Shown here: in pieces, positions 35,147 to 43,527 of the stretch
Layout: every line of letters starts with the position of its first letter
How positions within the stretch are numbered: the first letter of the stretch is position 1
NCBI RefSeq assembly: GCF_900112305.1
Contig: NZ_FOKT01000004.1
Span: 124,001 to 188,000, forward strand
Direction: 5' to 3'
DNA: 64,000 bases
From: Microbulbifer thermotolerans
GTDB lineage: Bacteria; Pseudomonadota; Gammaproteobacteria; Pseudomonadales; Cellvibrionaceae
Position numbers and translations under genes: made by a program
The notes under the pieces: generated by a model
What the model saw: the letters and a program-made list of their open reading frames with translations, nothing else
Databases searched by the model: none
What the model was told of the DNA's origin: nothing

Positions 35147-38100
35147 TCAATCGTGGATTGTGTTGATCCAGATTTTCAGCAGCGGATGCCAATATCCCCG
35201 CAAGGTGTAGTAGAGGCCGGTTTCGCTATCGCCAATCCTGCCGCGGCCGCGCCATGGCCCGGGGCTGGTGTTATGTTCGGTGTGCTCCCCTTTCACCCAA
35301 AGTCTTTTGCCTTCGTGATCGAACAGGGCCAATGGTTGTCCCTCGGGGCTGGTTAGGTAGTGCTCTATGGCGTCCTCCCGCCAACGGCAGAGGAGGGTCT
35401 GGTCCAACGGGTGGTGAATATAGTGGATCGCTGGTTCTGCCCGGTTATTCAGTACATGGATTTCACTCCAAAGCCCCATGCTGTACCAGCGGGTATCGAC
35501 ACGGCGTTGACGGGTGGATTTGCGATGGGTACTGAGTTTACTGAGGCGCCGTCCGAAGGGGTCATACCGAAACCAGGTTTTGAAATCGCCGCACTCGGCA
35601 CTGGCGAGCAGACCCCAGCCATCGTACTGGTACAAGTACTCGCGCTGATTATCGGCGCGGAGCTCGCGGATAACGCTTCCGCGTTTGTCGCGGAGAATCG
35701 CTGTTTCTTTGGTTTCCGGCACAGCTTGTTCCGGGGCCGACAGGTGAAGGGGCTCTTCCGTGGGGAATTGCCAGCTAAGACCCGGCCCTGCCGACAGTTC
35801 CGTCATTTGCCCATACTCGTAACTGCGGCGGCTGCGCAATTCTCCCTGCACCCAAGCGATAGCTGACGCTTCCGTTTCACAGCGCAGAATTACTTCGCCG
35901 TTGGCGTCCACACCGTAAAGGTCACTGCTCGGCGCCAGAGTGTAGGTCAGTGCCAGGCAATCGGAACTGGTACTCTTCAGCCAGCCGCGTGTGTCGTAAT
36001 CGTGTCTGAGGGTCAGGCTGTCCGCGTCCTTGCTGTCGTGGTGCTCGGCAATTAGCCGGTCTCGATGGTCGTATTGGAATCGCACGAAGGCGTGGGTGTT
36101 GTCCGCCTGTATTATCCTGCCGTGTCGGTCGCTGCGAAAATCGCAGTGCTGTCCGCTGTTATTGCGAATCTGCGCCAGTGTGCCGTCGTCGGCGTAGCGG
36201 AAATACCAGCGCAAGTCGCTGTCGCGGTATTCGCGCAGTCTGCCATCGGGGTAGTAGTGCCACTGGCGGAGGCGGCCGTTCGCATCTTCTCTGGCAGTGA
36301 CGCGTCCGAAGCCGTCGTAGTTCCAAATCGTGTTACCCGCTGGGGTTTCCAGCTGGTGTAATTGTCCGTGGGTGTCGTAGTGTAATTGCCAAATTTGCCC
36401 GCCGGGGAATTGGATTTTTCGGCACCGGCCGGCGGCGTCGGACTGCCAGCACAGGATTTGATCCCTATTGTCCCGAAGGGCGTTGGGCTGGCCGTCTTCG
36501 GTGTATTCCAGCTGGAAACTTCGGTCGCCGATCGTCGCTTCGAGCAGTTGTCCGGCTTGCCCATAGCGCCAGCTGCGCAGGGTATTTCCATCCTCGATGA
36601 GCGCGGTCAGTCGGTGCCAGTGATCGTATTCAAATCCCCAGTTGCGGTCACTGCGCTGAACCGTCTGCAGTTGCGCCTGGCTGTCCCAGTTGAAGTGCAC
36701 CGAGCCACCTTCCGGGTCTTTGAGCTGTATCAGTTGCCCCCGATCACTGTATTGGCATTGCCAGACATGGTTTTCAGGGTCGGTGATTTTGTCTGGACAA
36801 CCGCGCTCATTGTACTGGAAGCGCCACAGTTGCTCGTCACGGCGAAGGATGGCGGTAAGAAAACCCCGCTGGTCATACAGATAGCGGTCGCTGACTTGAT
36901 TGCGGGTGCGGCGCGTCAACCGTCCAAGTTCATCGTAGCGGTAAATGCACCGCTGGTCGTCCGCTGTTATTTCCTCGCAGAGATTGCCGTAGTGATCGTA
37001 AAGCCAGCGCCGGTGCATGTTGTGCTGCCGCTCGTCGACCAAATGTCCGGAGTGGTTGAATTTCCATTCGATCGGGTGGCATTCGTTGATGCGCAGGGTG
37101 CAGCGCCGCTCAGACCTGCGCCAGCTGAGTTTGTGCAGACGTTCATTGTGCTGTAGTTCACAGCAGCGCCCGTGATTGTCGTAATTAAACAGCAGTTGGC
37201 CTCTCCGGTTGCACTCTATGGTGGCAAGCTGTTGATCCCGGTAGGCGTAGTTCTCCCGTGCTTGCCCAGTGGTGGCGTCTGTGAGTATCTGAGATTCATA
37301 TTCGTAGCGGCACAGCTCGCTCTGATTGTCGGGCGCCTGAGTATTTATCAGTTTTTCAATGCGCCCTTCGCGGCTGTGGATTTCCACTACCCGCCCCCAG
37401 GAGCTGACAATCTTGGATGGCAGCCCGTTGCGGTAATCGATGGAGAGGGCATTGCCGAATTGATCTCGAATTTCCACCAGCGGCAGTGCGCTGTTGACCC
37501 CGTCTGCGCGGAAAATACGCAGGGGCTGATCGAAGCCGATGATGCGGTAACTGTGCAGGCTTTGGCGGTGCAGCAGCAAGCGCTCGTAGCGGTTGTAGCA
37601 ACCGTGTCCTATAGCTGGAATTTTAAAATGAATCCGCCGCCCCTCGGCGGTGTGAAGTTCCGCCCCGTCTTCCCGTATATGGAGCTGCTCGCTCAGGCTG
37701 TGCCGCCAGCCAGGTCCCAGCCCTGAGTCCTCACGATTACTCTGCCGGTAGAATCGCCGCCAATGAAACTCAAACGGCCCGGGAATAGTTGCATCGATGC
37801 GCTCAAATGCCACTTCGCCGTTGGAAGCAATGATGTGACCGCAGACACTCTTACTCAGTCCCAGTGCCGGCAGTTGTTGGCCGTCGGCGTTGACGCCCGG
37901 GATATTGATCAGTTGAACCGGTCCGCTGTCGAATACTGGCAATAGGGCGGGGAGCTTTGCTGTTGCCAAGCTGTAGCTGTTCGGAATTATCTGCGGCAGC
38001 CGGGGCCAAAGAGTGCCGAGAGGAGAGGCCGGGGTGCGGCTTTCGATCCCGTTACTGAGACTGTCGAGCAGGCGACAGGCCGCTATCGGATCTCCCGGTG

Positions 38101-38188
38101 CAAGATCGATAGAAACAGGACTGAGTGTCTTAAGCAGCCGAGGAATAAAAAAAACCGGATCTTCCGCTGCGTCCATGGCTGATTTCAT
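35147..38188 (-). CDS. RHS-repeat protein without toxin tip or PAAR domain
   Basis: 1013 residues from the ATG at 38186-38188, preceded by GGGAGA; the open frame continues upstream but has no better signal. The first 110 residues are unlike PAAR and have no signal peptide. A DUF6531-like segment (IPGPFEFHWRRFYRQS, GLGPGWRHSLSEQL; about 130-165) is followed by at least a dozen YD repeats (such as YRYDELGRLTRR, WNYDGFGRVTARED) to about residue 890. The protein ends at ETGLYYTLRGYWHPLLKIWINTI, about where the Rhs core boundary would continue into the DPxGLxxG signature, and has no polymorphic C-terminal domain. It is 16 nt downstream of the PP2C gene and faces away from the T6SS operon, suggesting a T6SS-linked role. 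It could be a structural Rhs shell, a scaffold, or a remnant that lost its toxin. Confidence 0.85.
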   Translation of the reverse strand: MKSAMDAAEDPVFFIPRLLKTLSPVSIDLAPGDPIAACRLLDSLSNGIESRTPASPLGTLWPRLPQIIPNSYSLATAKLPALLPVFDSGPVQLINIPGVNADGQQLPALGLSKSVCGHIIASNGEVAFERIDATIPGPFEFHWRRFYRQSNREDSGLGPGWRHSLSEQLHIREDGAELHTAEGRRIHFKIPAIGHGCYNRYERLLLHRQSLHSYRIIGFDQPLRIFRADGVNSALPLVEIRDQFGNALSIDYRNGLPSKIVSSWGRVVEIHSREGRIEKLINTQAPDNQSELCRYEYESQILTDATTGQARENYAYRDQQLATIECNRRGQLLFNYDNHGRCCELQHNERLHKLSWRRSERRCTLRINECHPIEWKFNHSGHLVDERQHNMHRRWLYDHYGNLCEEITADDQRCIYRYDELGRLTRRTRNQVSDRYLYDQRGFLTAILRRDEQLWRFQYNERGCPDKITDPENHVWQCQYSDRGQLIQLKDPEGGSVHFNWDSQAQLQTVQRSDRNWGFEYDHWHRLTALIEDGNTLRSWRYGQAGQLLEATIGDRSFQLEYTEDGQPNALRDNRDQILCWQSDAAGRCRKIQFPGGQIWQLHYDTHGQLHQLETPAGNTIWNYDGFGRVTAREDANGRLRQWHYYPDGRLREYRDSDLRWYFRYADDGTLAQIRNNSGQHCDFRSDRHGRIIQADNTHAFVRFQYDHRDRLIAEHHDSKDADSLTLRHDYDTRGWLKSTSSDCLALTYTLAPSSDLYGVDANGEVILRCETEASAIAWVQGELRSRRSYEYGQMTELSAGPGLSWQFPTEEPLHLSAPEQAVPETKETAILRDKRGSVIRELRADNQREYLYQYDGWGLLASAECGDFKTWFRYDPFGRRLSKLSTHRKSTRQRRVDTRWYSMGLWSEIHVLNNRAEPAIHYIHHPLDQTLLCRWREDAIEHYLTSPEGQPLALFDHEGKRLWVKGEHTEHNTSPGPWRGRGRIGDSETGLYYTLRGYWHPLLKIWINTIHD

Positions 38189-38204
38189 CAGTGAAATCTC
38201 CCAA

Positions 38205-39068
38205 TTAGCGCTGCTCCTTGCGCACGGTAACGTCTTCCTTTGCGGGTCGCATTGTGATGCTGTTCGCACTTTCCACAGCGACTACTTCGGGCTGAATGGA
38301 AAACTCAAGGATGCCTGCACTGATGTTGTCGCGGCCGCCCATTCGATTGGCATCGTCGATGAATTTGTACACGCATTCCAGTGCCGGCCGGTGTGTCGCC
38401 AGAATCCGTTCTATTGCGTGATCGTCAAGATATTCGGTGACTCCGTCACTGCACAGCATCAACAGCGCATTCTCGGTCAATTTCCAGCTGCTGATATTGG
38501 GGGCTGCGCGGCTGGAAACCCCCAGTGCCCTGGTAATGTGATTGCGGATATTGGACTCCTGGGCCTGCTCGGGGGTGAGCTGGCCGCTGTCGATCATTTC
38601 CTGGACCAAACTGTGGTCCCGGGTGAGGCGCTGCAGTCCGTAATGATTCCAGAGATACGCGCGGGAATCGCCCAGGTGTGCGACGACCAGAAAACTCTGC
38701 CAGACAACAGCGACCACCAGGGTTGTTCCCATTTGTGAAAATTGGGGGTGGGTGCTCTTGGTGAGCAATATTTGCTCGTTGGCGGCATCAATGGCTTCTA
38801 TCAGTGCCGCGCGCAGTATCAGCTGCTGTTGCTCCGGACTGCACGATAGAAAGGTGTGCTCCAACAGGTTGTCGAGGCGATTTTGCAGTGTCTCGGTGGC
38901 GATTCTGCTGGCCGTGGCTCCCCCGCTATATCCCCCCATGCCATCGGCAATAATTACATAGGCAAAGGGGTGCTCGGGGTCTGCGTGCCAGTGGATACTG
39001 TCTTCATTCTCTTCTCGTACCTGTCCAATGTCCGTGCGTCCGTTGACCGCAATCCTGATGGACTCCAT
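38205..39068 (-). CDS. PP2C-family serine/threonine phosphatase, PppA-like T6SS regulator
   Basis: 287 residues from ATG 39066-39068 with AAAGGAGT upstream; an earlier in-frame ATG at 39098 lies before that site and is less likely. Metal-binding motifs of the PPM family are present: TDIGQVREENEDS, ADGMGGYSGG, HLGDSRAYL, LCSDGVTEYL and GGRDNISAG. In H1-type T6SS, PppA reverses PpkA phosphorylation of the FHA protein and switches the machine off. An FHA protein is encoded in the divergent operon, but no kinase gene is seen. Co-oriented with rhs after 16 nt. Confidence 0.88.
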   Translation of the reverse strand: MESIRIAVNGRTDIGQVREENEDSIHWHADPEHPFAYVIIADGMGGYSGGATASRIATETLQNRLDNLLEHTFLSCSPEQQQLILRAALIEAIDAANEQILLTKSTHPQFSQMGTTLVVAVVWQSFLVVAHLGDSRAYLWNHYGLQRLTRDHSLVQEMIDSGQLTPEQAQESNIRNHITRALGVSSRAAPNISSWKLTENALLMLCSDGVTEYLDDHAIERILATHRPALECVYKFIDDANRMGGRDNISAGILEFSIQPEVVAVESANSITMRPAKEDVTVRKEQR

Positions 39069-39176
39069 GCCTGTAAAGACTCCTTTCAGTGGCAACATGT
39101 TGCCAATAGTAAAATTTTTTTCATTATTTATTTTGTTAACGCCGTTCCATAATTTTAACTTGATGGGGCTGGGTGT

Positions 39177-39206
39177 TTGAAATTTTTTTCTTTGTTTTGC
39201 GATAAT
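39177..39206 (+). promoter_or_regulatory. Probable sigma-70 promoter of the T6SS operon
   Basis: TTGAAA (39177-39182) and GATAAT (39201-39206) are separated by 18 nt of T-rich sequence. It lies in the 326-nt AT-rich spacer between the divergent PP2C gene and the RAYT-like gene and is the best promoter-like element there. Transcription would enter the RAYT-like gene first, after a leader of about 180 nt that includes a small TGTAC(5)GTACA dyad at 39291-39305. The rest of the spacer shows no gene. Resemblance to consensus only. Confidence 0.5.
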
Positions 39207-39394
39207 GCCAAACTGTGAACTACGGAAAGGCTAGGAGCCGTTATATCTGGCAAAGCGCGGCAGACTGGCCCTCATTGCCGGGCACTGGAGTGTACTAGTG
39301 GTACATGAAGATGCCGAGCGCCGCCAGGACTCGCGCAATAATGATGAACAGCTTCTAGGTAGTACGCCTGTGCAGCAAAGGAATTGTTGGCAAA

Positions 39395-40192
39395 ATGCCC
39401 CGTCTTCCCAGACTCAACCTGATTGATATACCCCAGCACATCGTTCAGGTGGGCCACAACAACCTGCCGTGTTTTTTCGATGACGAGGATTACCAGTTTT
39501 ATCTGATCTGCCTGAAAAACGCGGCGGACCAGTATCGTGTCGATGTGCATGCTTATGTGCTGCTGCCAAATATGGTGCAGATTATCGCCATGCCCAGGGT
39601 GCCGGACGGTGTGCCCTCGATGATGCAGTCCCTGGGGCGCCGTTATGTGCAGTATGTGAATCATCGCTATAAGCGGTCGGGAACTTTGTGGCGAGGGCGT
39701 TACAAATCCAGTTTGATAGATTCTGATGCCTATCTTCTCACTTGTTATCGCTATGTGGAATTGCGGCCGCTGTATCTAGGCCTGGCGGACTCGCTGAGTG
39801 ACTACCGGTGGTCCAGTTTCCATCACCATGTCAACACCGAAGAGAACGAGGTGATTACGGATCATCGTCTCTACATGGCACTGGGTGAAACGCCAAGGGC
39901 AAGGGCGCAGGAATACAGGAAACTGTTCCGCTACAGTTTCGACCGCCACCTACTCGAATATATTGCCGAAACGATCAAGCTCGGTCATGTACTGGGTGGC
40001 GATGCCTTCAAAGACAAAATTGAGCAGATCGCCAACCAGAGGGTGAGGCCGTTAAAGCGCGGCAGACCGAGAAAGTCGAAAAAAGTCGACCAGAAGTCAG
40101 GCGAGACTTCATCAAATAAAGCTGAAAAAGCCCCTGACAAAACGCTGCGGGTCAATAATAACAGCGCCAATCTGGCGACAATGGAAAGCTGA
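39395..40192 (+). CDS. RAYT-like (Y1/HUH) transposase homologue with altered HUH motif
   Basis: 265 residues. It aligns over its length with REP-associated tyrosine transposases: CFFDDEDYQFYLICL, HAYVLLPN, LMQSLGRRYV-like MMQSLGRRYVQYVN, SGTLWRGRYKSSLIDSDAYL, CYRYVEL (Tyr118/Tyr120) and DYRWSSF, with a basic tail GRPRKSKK (about 229-236) and a Lys/Ser-rich end. The metal-binding HUH motif, normally NHVH, reads NMVQ (Met60, Gln62), so cleavage activity is unlikely. The GTG of the next T6SS gene begins 2 nt after its stop. No flanking REP palindromes were found. It is probably a domesticated DNA-binding or accessory protein expressed with the T6SS. Confidence 0.85.
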   Translation: MPRLPRLNLIDIPQHIVQVGHNNLPCFFDDEDYQFYLICLKNAADQYRVDVHAYVLLPNMVQIIAMPRVPDGVPSMMQSLGRRYVQYVNHRYKRSGTLWRGRYKSSLIDSDAYLLTCYRYVELRPLYLGLADSLSDYRWSSFHHHVNTEENEVITDHRLYMALGETPRARAQEYRKLFRYSFDRHLLEYIAETIKLGHVLGGDAFKDKIEQIANQRVRPLKRGRPRKSKKVDQKSGETSSNKAEKAPDKTLRVNNNSANLATMES

Positions 40193-40194
40193 TT

Positions 40195-41682
40195 GTGAAC
40201 AGAACCACGATAAATTCCGGTGAAATTGTATTCGGTGATGGGCGGGCTAAGGGTATCCGGGGCAGCGGTGATGAACTTCTCAAGGTAGTGATACTGGGGG
40301 ACTTCAGCGGGCGTGCCAGTCGCCGTCAATGCGACCCGGAAACCCTTGCCCAGCGCGAGGCGCACCGCTTGGATAAAGATAGCTTTGAGAGTTTGTTTGA
40401 ACGGCTCAGCGTGCGCCTGCAACTGCCGACAATGGAGCAGCCTCTATCGCTGTTGGAATTTGATGATCTGCATCCGGATTATCTGTACAGCCGTTTACCG
40501 TTGTTTCGGCGCTTTATTGATCTTGAGAGGCGCTTGCTGAATCCCCGTGAGTTTGAGAGTGCCGCCGCCGAACTACGCCAGTGGCAACCGCAGCTGCAAG
40601 TGCCCGAGCCGCAGGAGAAAACGCAATCTTTCTGGGATGCACTGTTGTCGGGGGCGGAGCGCCGGAACGCAGAAGGGGAAAGCGGTACGCTCCAAGTCGA
40701 CCGCTTGATCAAGGAAATTGTTGCCCCCTATGTGCAGGCGAAGCCGGATCAGCGCCAGGAAAGTTATTTGCAGGCTCTGAGAGAGGCGGTTTCCGGGGCG
40801 ATGCGCAACATCATGCACCACAGCGATTTCCGCCAACTGGAAGCCAGCTGGCGGAGTCTGCACTTGCTCTTGCGGCGTATCGACGGGCATCCTGGCCTGA
40901 GTCTGCATCTGATCGATGTCAGCAAGGAAGAGCTCTTGGCGGACTTTGCCAAGGCGGAAAATGATCTGGAAAAGTCCCAGATTTTTAAGTGTCTGGTTGA
41001 ACGTGAGACGGCAGCAGGGAGCCGCCCTTACAACCTGATTGTCGGAGATTTCTATATCGCCGACGACGAGCGCGATCTGCACATGCTGATTGACCTTGCC
41101 ACCATCGCAGAGGCTGCAGGCAGTGCGCTGTTGTTGGGGGGCGATATCCGCCTCGCGGGCTGTCCCGGACTTGCGGGTGCCTCTGACCCCGATGACTGGC
41201 AGTATCCACTGTCGCAGACTTTTTTACAGAACTGGCAAGCGATACGTGAGTATTCTGCCAGCGCGCATGTGGCGTTGGCCGGACCCAGATTTATGCTGAG
41301 GCTTCCCTACGGTGCGGATTCTGCGACCACGGAGTGTTTTGATTTCGAAGAATTGACGGCCGGTCACGGCCATAACTATTACCTGTGGGGGAACAGCGTC
41401 TATCTATTGGCGCTCGCTATCTGCCAGCAGTTTTCGCAAAGCGGAAAGCTGGCCTCGCCTCGCCCGGCAGAGTTTGACAACTTGCCATTACATGTGCGGC
41501 GGCTGCCACAAGGGCAGTGGTTGACCCCCTGCGCTGAAGCTTTGCTGAGCGATAGGGCGGCGGCGCGGTTTGAAACCGCTGGGATAAGCACACTGCGCTC
41601 GGTTCAGGGGCGAGATCAGATTCTCCTGCCGAAAGTACAGTCGCTCTCCGGGGGGGAGCTTCGGGGGCCCTGGTGCCGATAG
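40195..41682 (+). CDS. TssB-TssC fusion paralogue, truncated sheath-like T6SS protein
   Basis: 495 residues, GTG start. The first about 125 residues are TssB-like (IVFGDG, LLKVVILGDFSGRASRR), followed by a TssC core: LEASWRSLHLLLRRI near 216 matches Tss[22 protein letters not shown] matches [10 protein letters not shown], and LPYGADSATTECFDFEE matches the TssC middle. Compared with the TssC of this locus, about 115-125 C-terminal residues (the helical domain with ARFAHYLKVM-type sequence and final sheath strand) are missing. It probably cannot polymerise as a normal sheath protomer; a cap, baseplate or regulatory role is an inference. First core-related gene of the operon, directly before the FHA gene. 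Confidence 0.85.
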   Translation: MNRTTINSGEIVFGDGRAKGIRGSGDELLKVVILGDFSGRASRRQCDPETLAQREAHRLDKDSFESLFERLSVRLQLPTMEQPLSLLEFDDLHPDYLYSRLPLFRRFIDLERRLLNPREFESAAAELRQWQPQLQVPEPQEKTQSFWDALLSGAERRNAEGESGTLQVDRLIKEIVAPYVQAKPDQRQESYLQALREAVSGAMRNIMHHSDFRQLEASWRSLHLLLRRIDGHPGLSLHLIDVSKEELLADFAKAENDLEKSQIFKCLVERETAAGSRPYNLIVGDFYIADDERDLHMLIDLATIAEAAGSALLLGGDIRLAGCPGLAGASDPDDWQYPLSQTFLQNWQAIREYSASAHVALAGPRFMLRLPYGADSATTECFDFEELTAGHGHNYYLWGNSVYLLALAICQQFSQSGKLASPRPAEFDNLPLHVRRLPQGQWLTPCAEALLSDRAAARFETAGISTLRSVQGRDQILLPKVQSLSGGELRGPWCR

Positions 41683-41761
41683 GGGGATGCCTTGCGGGTA
41701 TAAGTACTATGCCGGTTTGGCGGTTTTTTTCTGTTAATTGCAAAGTGCGGGTCGGAGCGAA

Positions 41762-43495
41762 ATGGACTTGATTCTTTCCGTGTTGGCGGACCCTAGCGGG
41801 ACCAACATGCTCAAGCACACCAAACTTTTTACTCCCGCGGGTGGAAGCCTCGGCCGCGCGGACAGCAATGATTGGGTACTGCCGGATCCCGAGCGGGTGG
41901 TTTCCTCGCGGCACGCACTGATCACCTTCAGTGACAATCAATATTATCTGGTGGACGAGAGCACCAACGGAACCTACCACAATCAAGCGGAAAACCCGGT
42001 TGGCAAAGGCAACCGGGTCCCGTTGAATGATGGCGACATACTGGGAATCGGTGACTATCAGTTAAAGGTCACCCTGCGCAAGCCAAAAGTCGACAGCGGT
42101 TTGCCGAAAGGGCTCGGCGAAGCGGACTTTCTCGACAGCGCCGACCGTACTACTTTTAGTCCCGCAGCTGCCGCCAAGATGCAGAAGCAGGCCAAAGCTC
42201 AGCAGCTGGACAGCTGGCTGGAGCCCGGCGCGAGCAGTGCTCAGTCCGGGGAGTGGGGATATGTCAGTAGCTCCTCTCCGCTATCCAACGAAGGGCTGGC
42301 GGATCCGGGGTCGGAAGTGGTGGATCCCCTGGCCGCACTGGGCCAAACTTCCGGAGCGACAGGTGGGGAGCCATTGAGTGGTTTTGGTGGTACTAGCGGC
42401 TGGGAAGATGACGACTGGTGGAAGGAGGGTAGTGAGCAGGATCACGCCCCAGCGGACCGTCACGCAATGCACTTCACCACACAACAGGCACCGGCACCGG
42501 AAGTGCCTCCGCTAACGGAAACGCCTCCGGCGCCGTTCGCACAGTCCGCGCCCCCGGCGACGAATTTCGCTCAACCTCCGCAGCAGGTTCAGCCGCCTCC
42601 AGCACCACCGCAGCAGCCTGCAGTTGAAGCGGATAATCCGTTTGCAGAATCATTTGCGGTCATGCAGGGGCAGCAGGTCGATGGAGCACCGGGTTTCGAC
42701 AGCAGTCCGGCGGGCGGCTTTTCCGCTGCGTCACAGCCCTTTTCCCAGTTACAACAGCCTTCGGCCGCGGAGCCACCACTGCAGCAAGTGCCTGCGCAGA
42801 ATTCTGTCCAGACAGAACAGGCGCCCATGCAACAGGTGCCTCCTCAAGCACCCGCTCAGCCGGTGCCACCTCCTCAGCAGGTACCCGTTCAACAAGAGGT
42901 TGCGCATACAAGCGGGCGTTCCGGTGCCAGCGCTCTAGCCCAAGCACTCGGATTGAATCTGCGCCCCGAGCAACAGCCGCAATTGGAGCAACAGGCTGCG
43001 GAGATAGTGCAGGAAACTGTCACCCGTTTGATCGATCTGCTGCGGGCGAGGAGCAGTATCAAAAATGAATTGCGGGTACAGCGCACTGTCATTCAGACAG
43101 AGGCGAACAACCCTTTGAAGTTCAGTGCCACCGCGACAGACGCTTTATCGGCCATGTTCGCGGGTAACGGCGCATTCATGGACCCGCGCACAGCGGTGGC
43201 CGACAGCTTCGATGATCTCTCTGATCACCAGGTAGCAGTGCTGGCGGGAATGCGCGCGGGCTACGAGGCGATGTTGAAATTTTTCAACCCTGAAAATATC
43301 GAGCGCCGCCTCAACAGCTCGGGCAGCGTATTTGCGAGCAAGAATGCGAAAAATTGGGAAGGTTTTGTGCAGATGTACAGGGAGCTGGCCGGAGATCCGG
43401 AAAGTTGTTACCGGCGCCTGTTTGGGGATGAGTTTGCCAGTACCTATGAACATCAGTTGTCTGAGCTAAAAAACGCCAGAAATCTTAAGCGTTAA
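41762..43495 (+). CDS. tagH: FHA-domain T6SS protein (TagH/Fha type)
   Basis: 577 residues from the ATG at 41762 (GGAG upstream; a TTG at 41738 also opens the frame). An N-terminal FHA domain (about 1-105) has all phosphothreonine-binding residues: GR (31-32), SSRH (48-51) and NGT (69-71). A long Pro/Gln/Ala-rich linker (about 239-380) joins a C-terminal VI_FHA domain (about 383-577; RFxA-like AMFAGNGAFMDPRTAVADSFDDL, MRAGYEAMLKFFNPENIE). In H1-type T6SS, the phosphorylated Fha protein triggers assembly. Coupled to tssJ by a 32-nt spacer. Confidence 0.92.
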   Translation: MDLILSVLADPSGTNMLKHTKLFTPAGGSLGRADSNDWVLPDPERVVSSRHALITFSDNQYYLVDESTNGTYHNQAENPVGKGNRVPLNDGDILGIGDYQLKVTLRKPKVDSGLPKGLGEADFLDSADRTTFSPAAAAKMQKQAKAQQLDSWLEPGASSAQSGEWGYVSSSSPLSNEGLADPGSEVVDPLAALGQTSGATGGEPLSGFGGTSGWEDDDWWKEGSEQDHAPADRHAMHFTTQQAPAPEVPPLTETPPAPFAQSAPPATNFAQPPQQVQPPPAPPQQPAVEADNPFAESFAVMQGQQVDGAPGFDSSPAGGFSAASQPFSQLQQPSAAEPPLQQVPAQNSVQTEQAPMQQVPPQAPAQPVPPPQQVPVQQEVAHTSGRSGASALAQALGLNLRPEQQPQLEQQAAEIVQETVTRLIDLLRARSSIKNELRVQRTVIQTEANNPLKFSATATDALSAMFAGNGAFMDPRTAVADSFDDLSDHQVAVLAGMRAGYEAMLKFFNPENIERRLNSSGSVFASKNAKNWEGFVQMYRELAGDPESCYRRLFGDEFASTYEHQLSELKNARNLKR

Positions 43496-43527
43496 CTGAG
43501 AATCACCGTACATAAAAGGAGTTCTCC

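Noticed and set aside
36386..37156. Plus-strand frames opposite the rhs gene, possible immunity genes
   Set aside because: They mirror the repetitive rhs coding sequence, lack ribosome-binding sites and translate into repetitive hydrophobic Val/Ala/Pro sequence typical of antisense frames.
39395..40192. Active IS200/IS605-type or REP-mobilising element
   Set aside because: The HUH histidines are replaced, no REP palindromes or subterminal hairpins flank the gene, and it is embedded in an operon.
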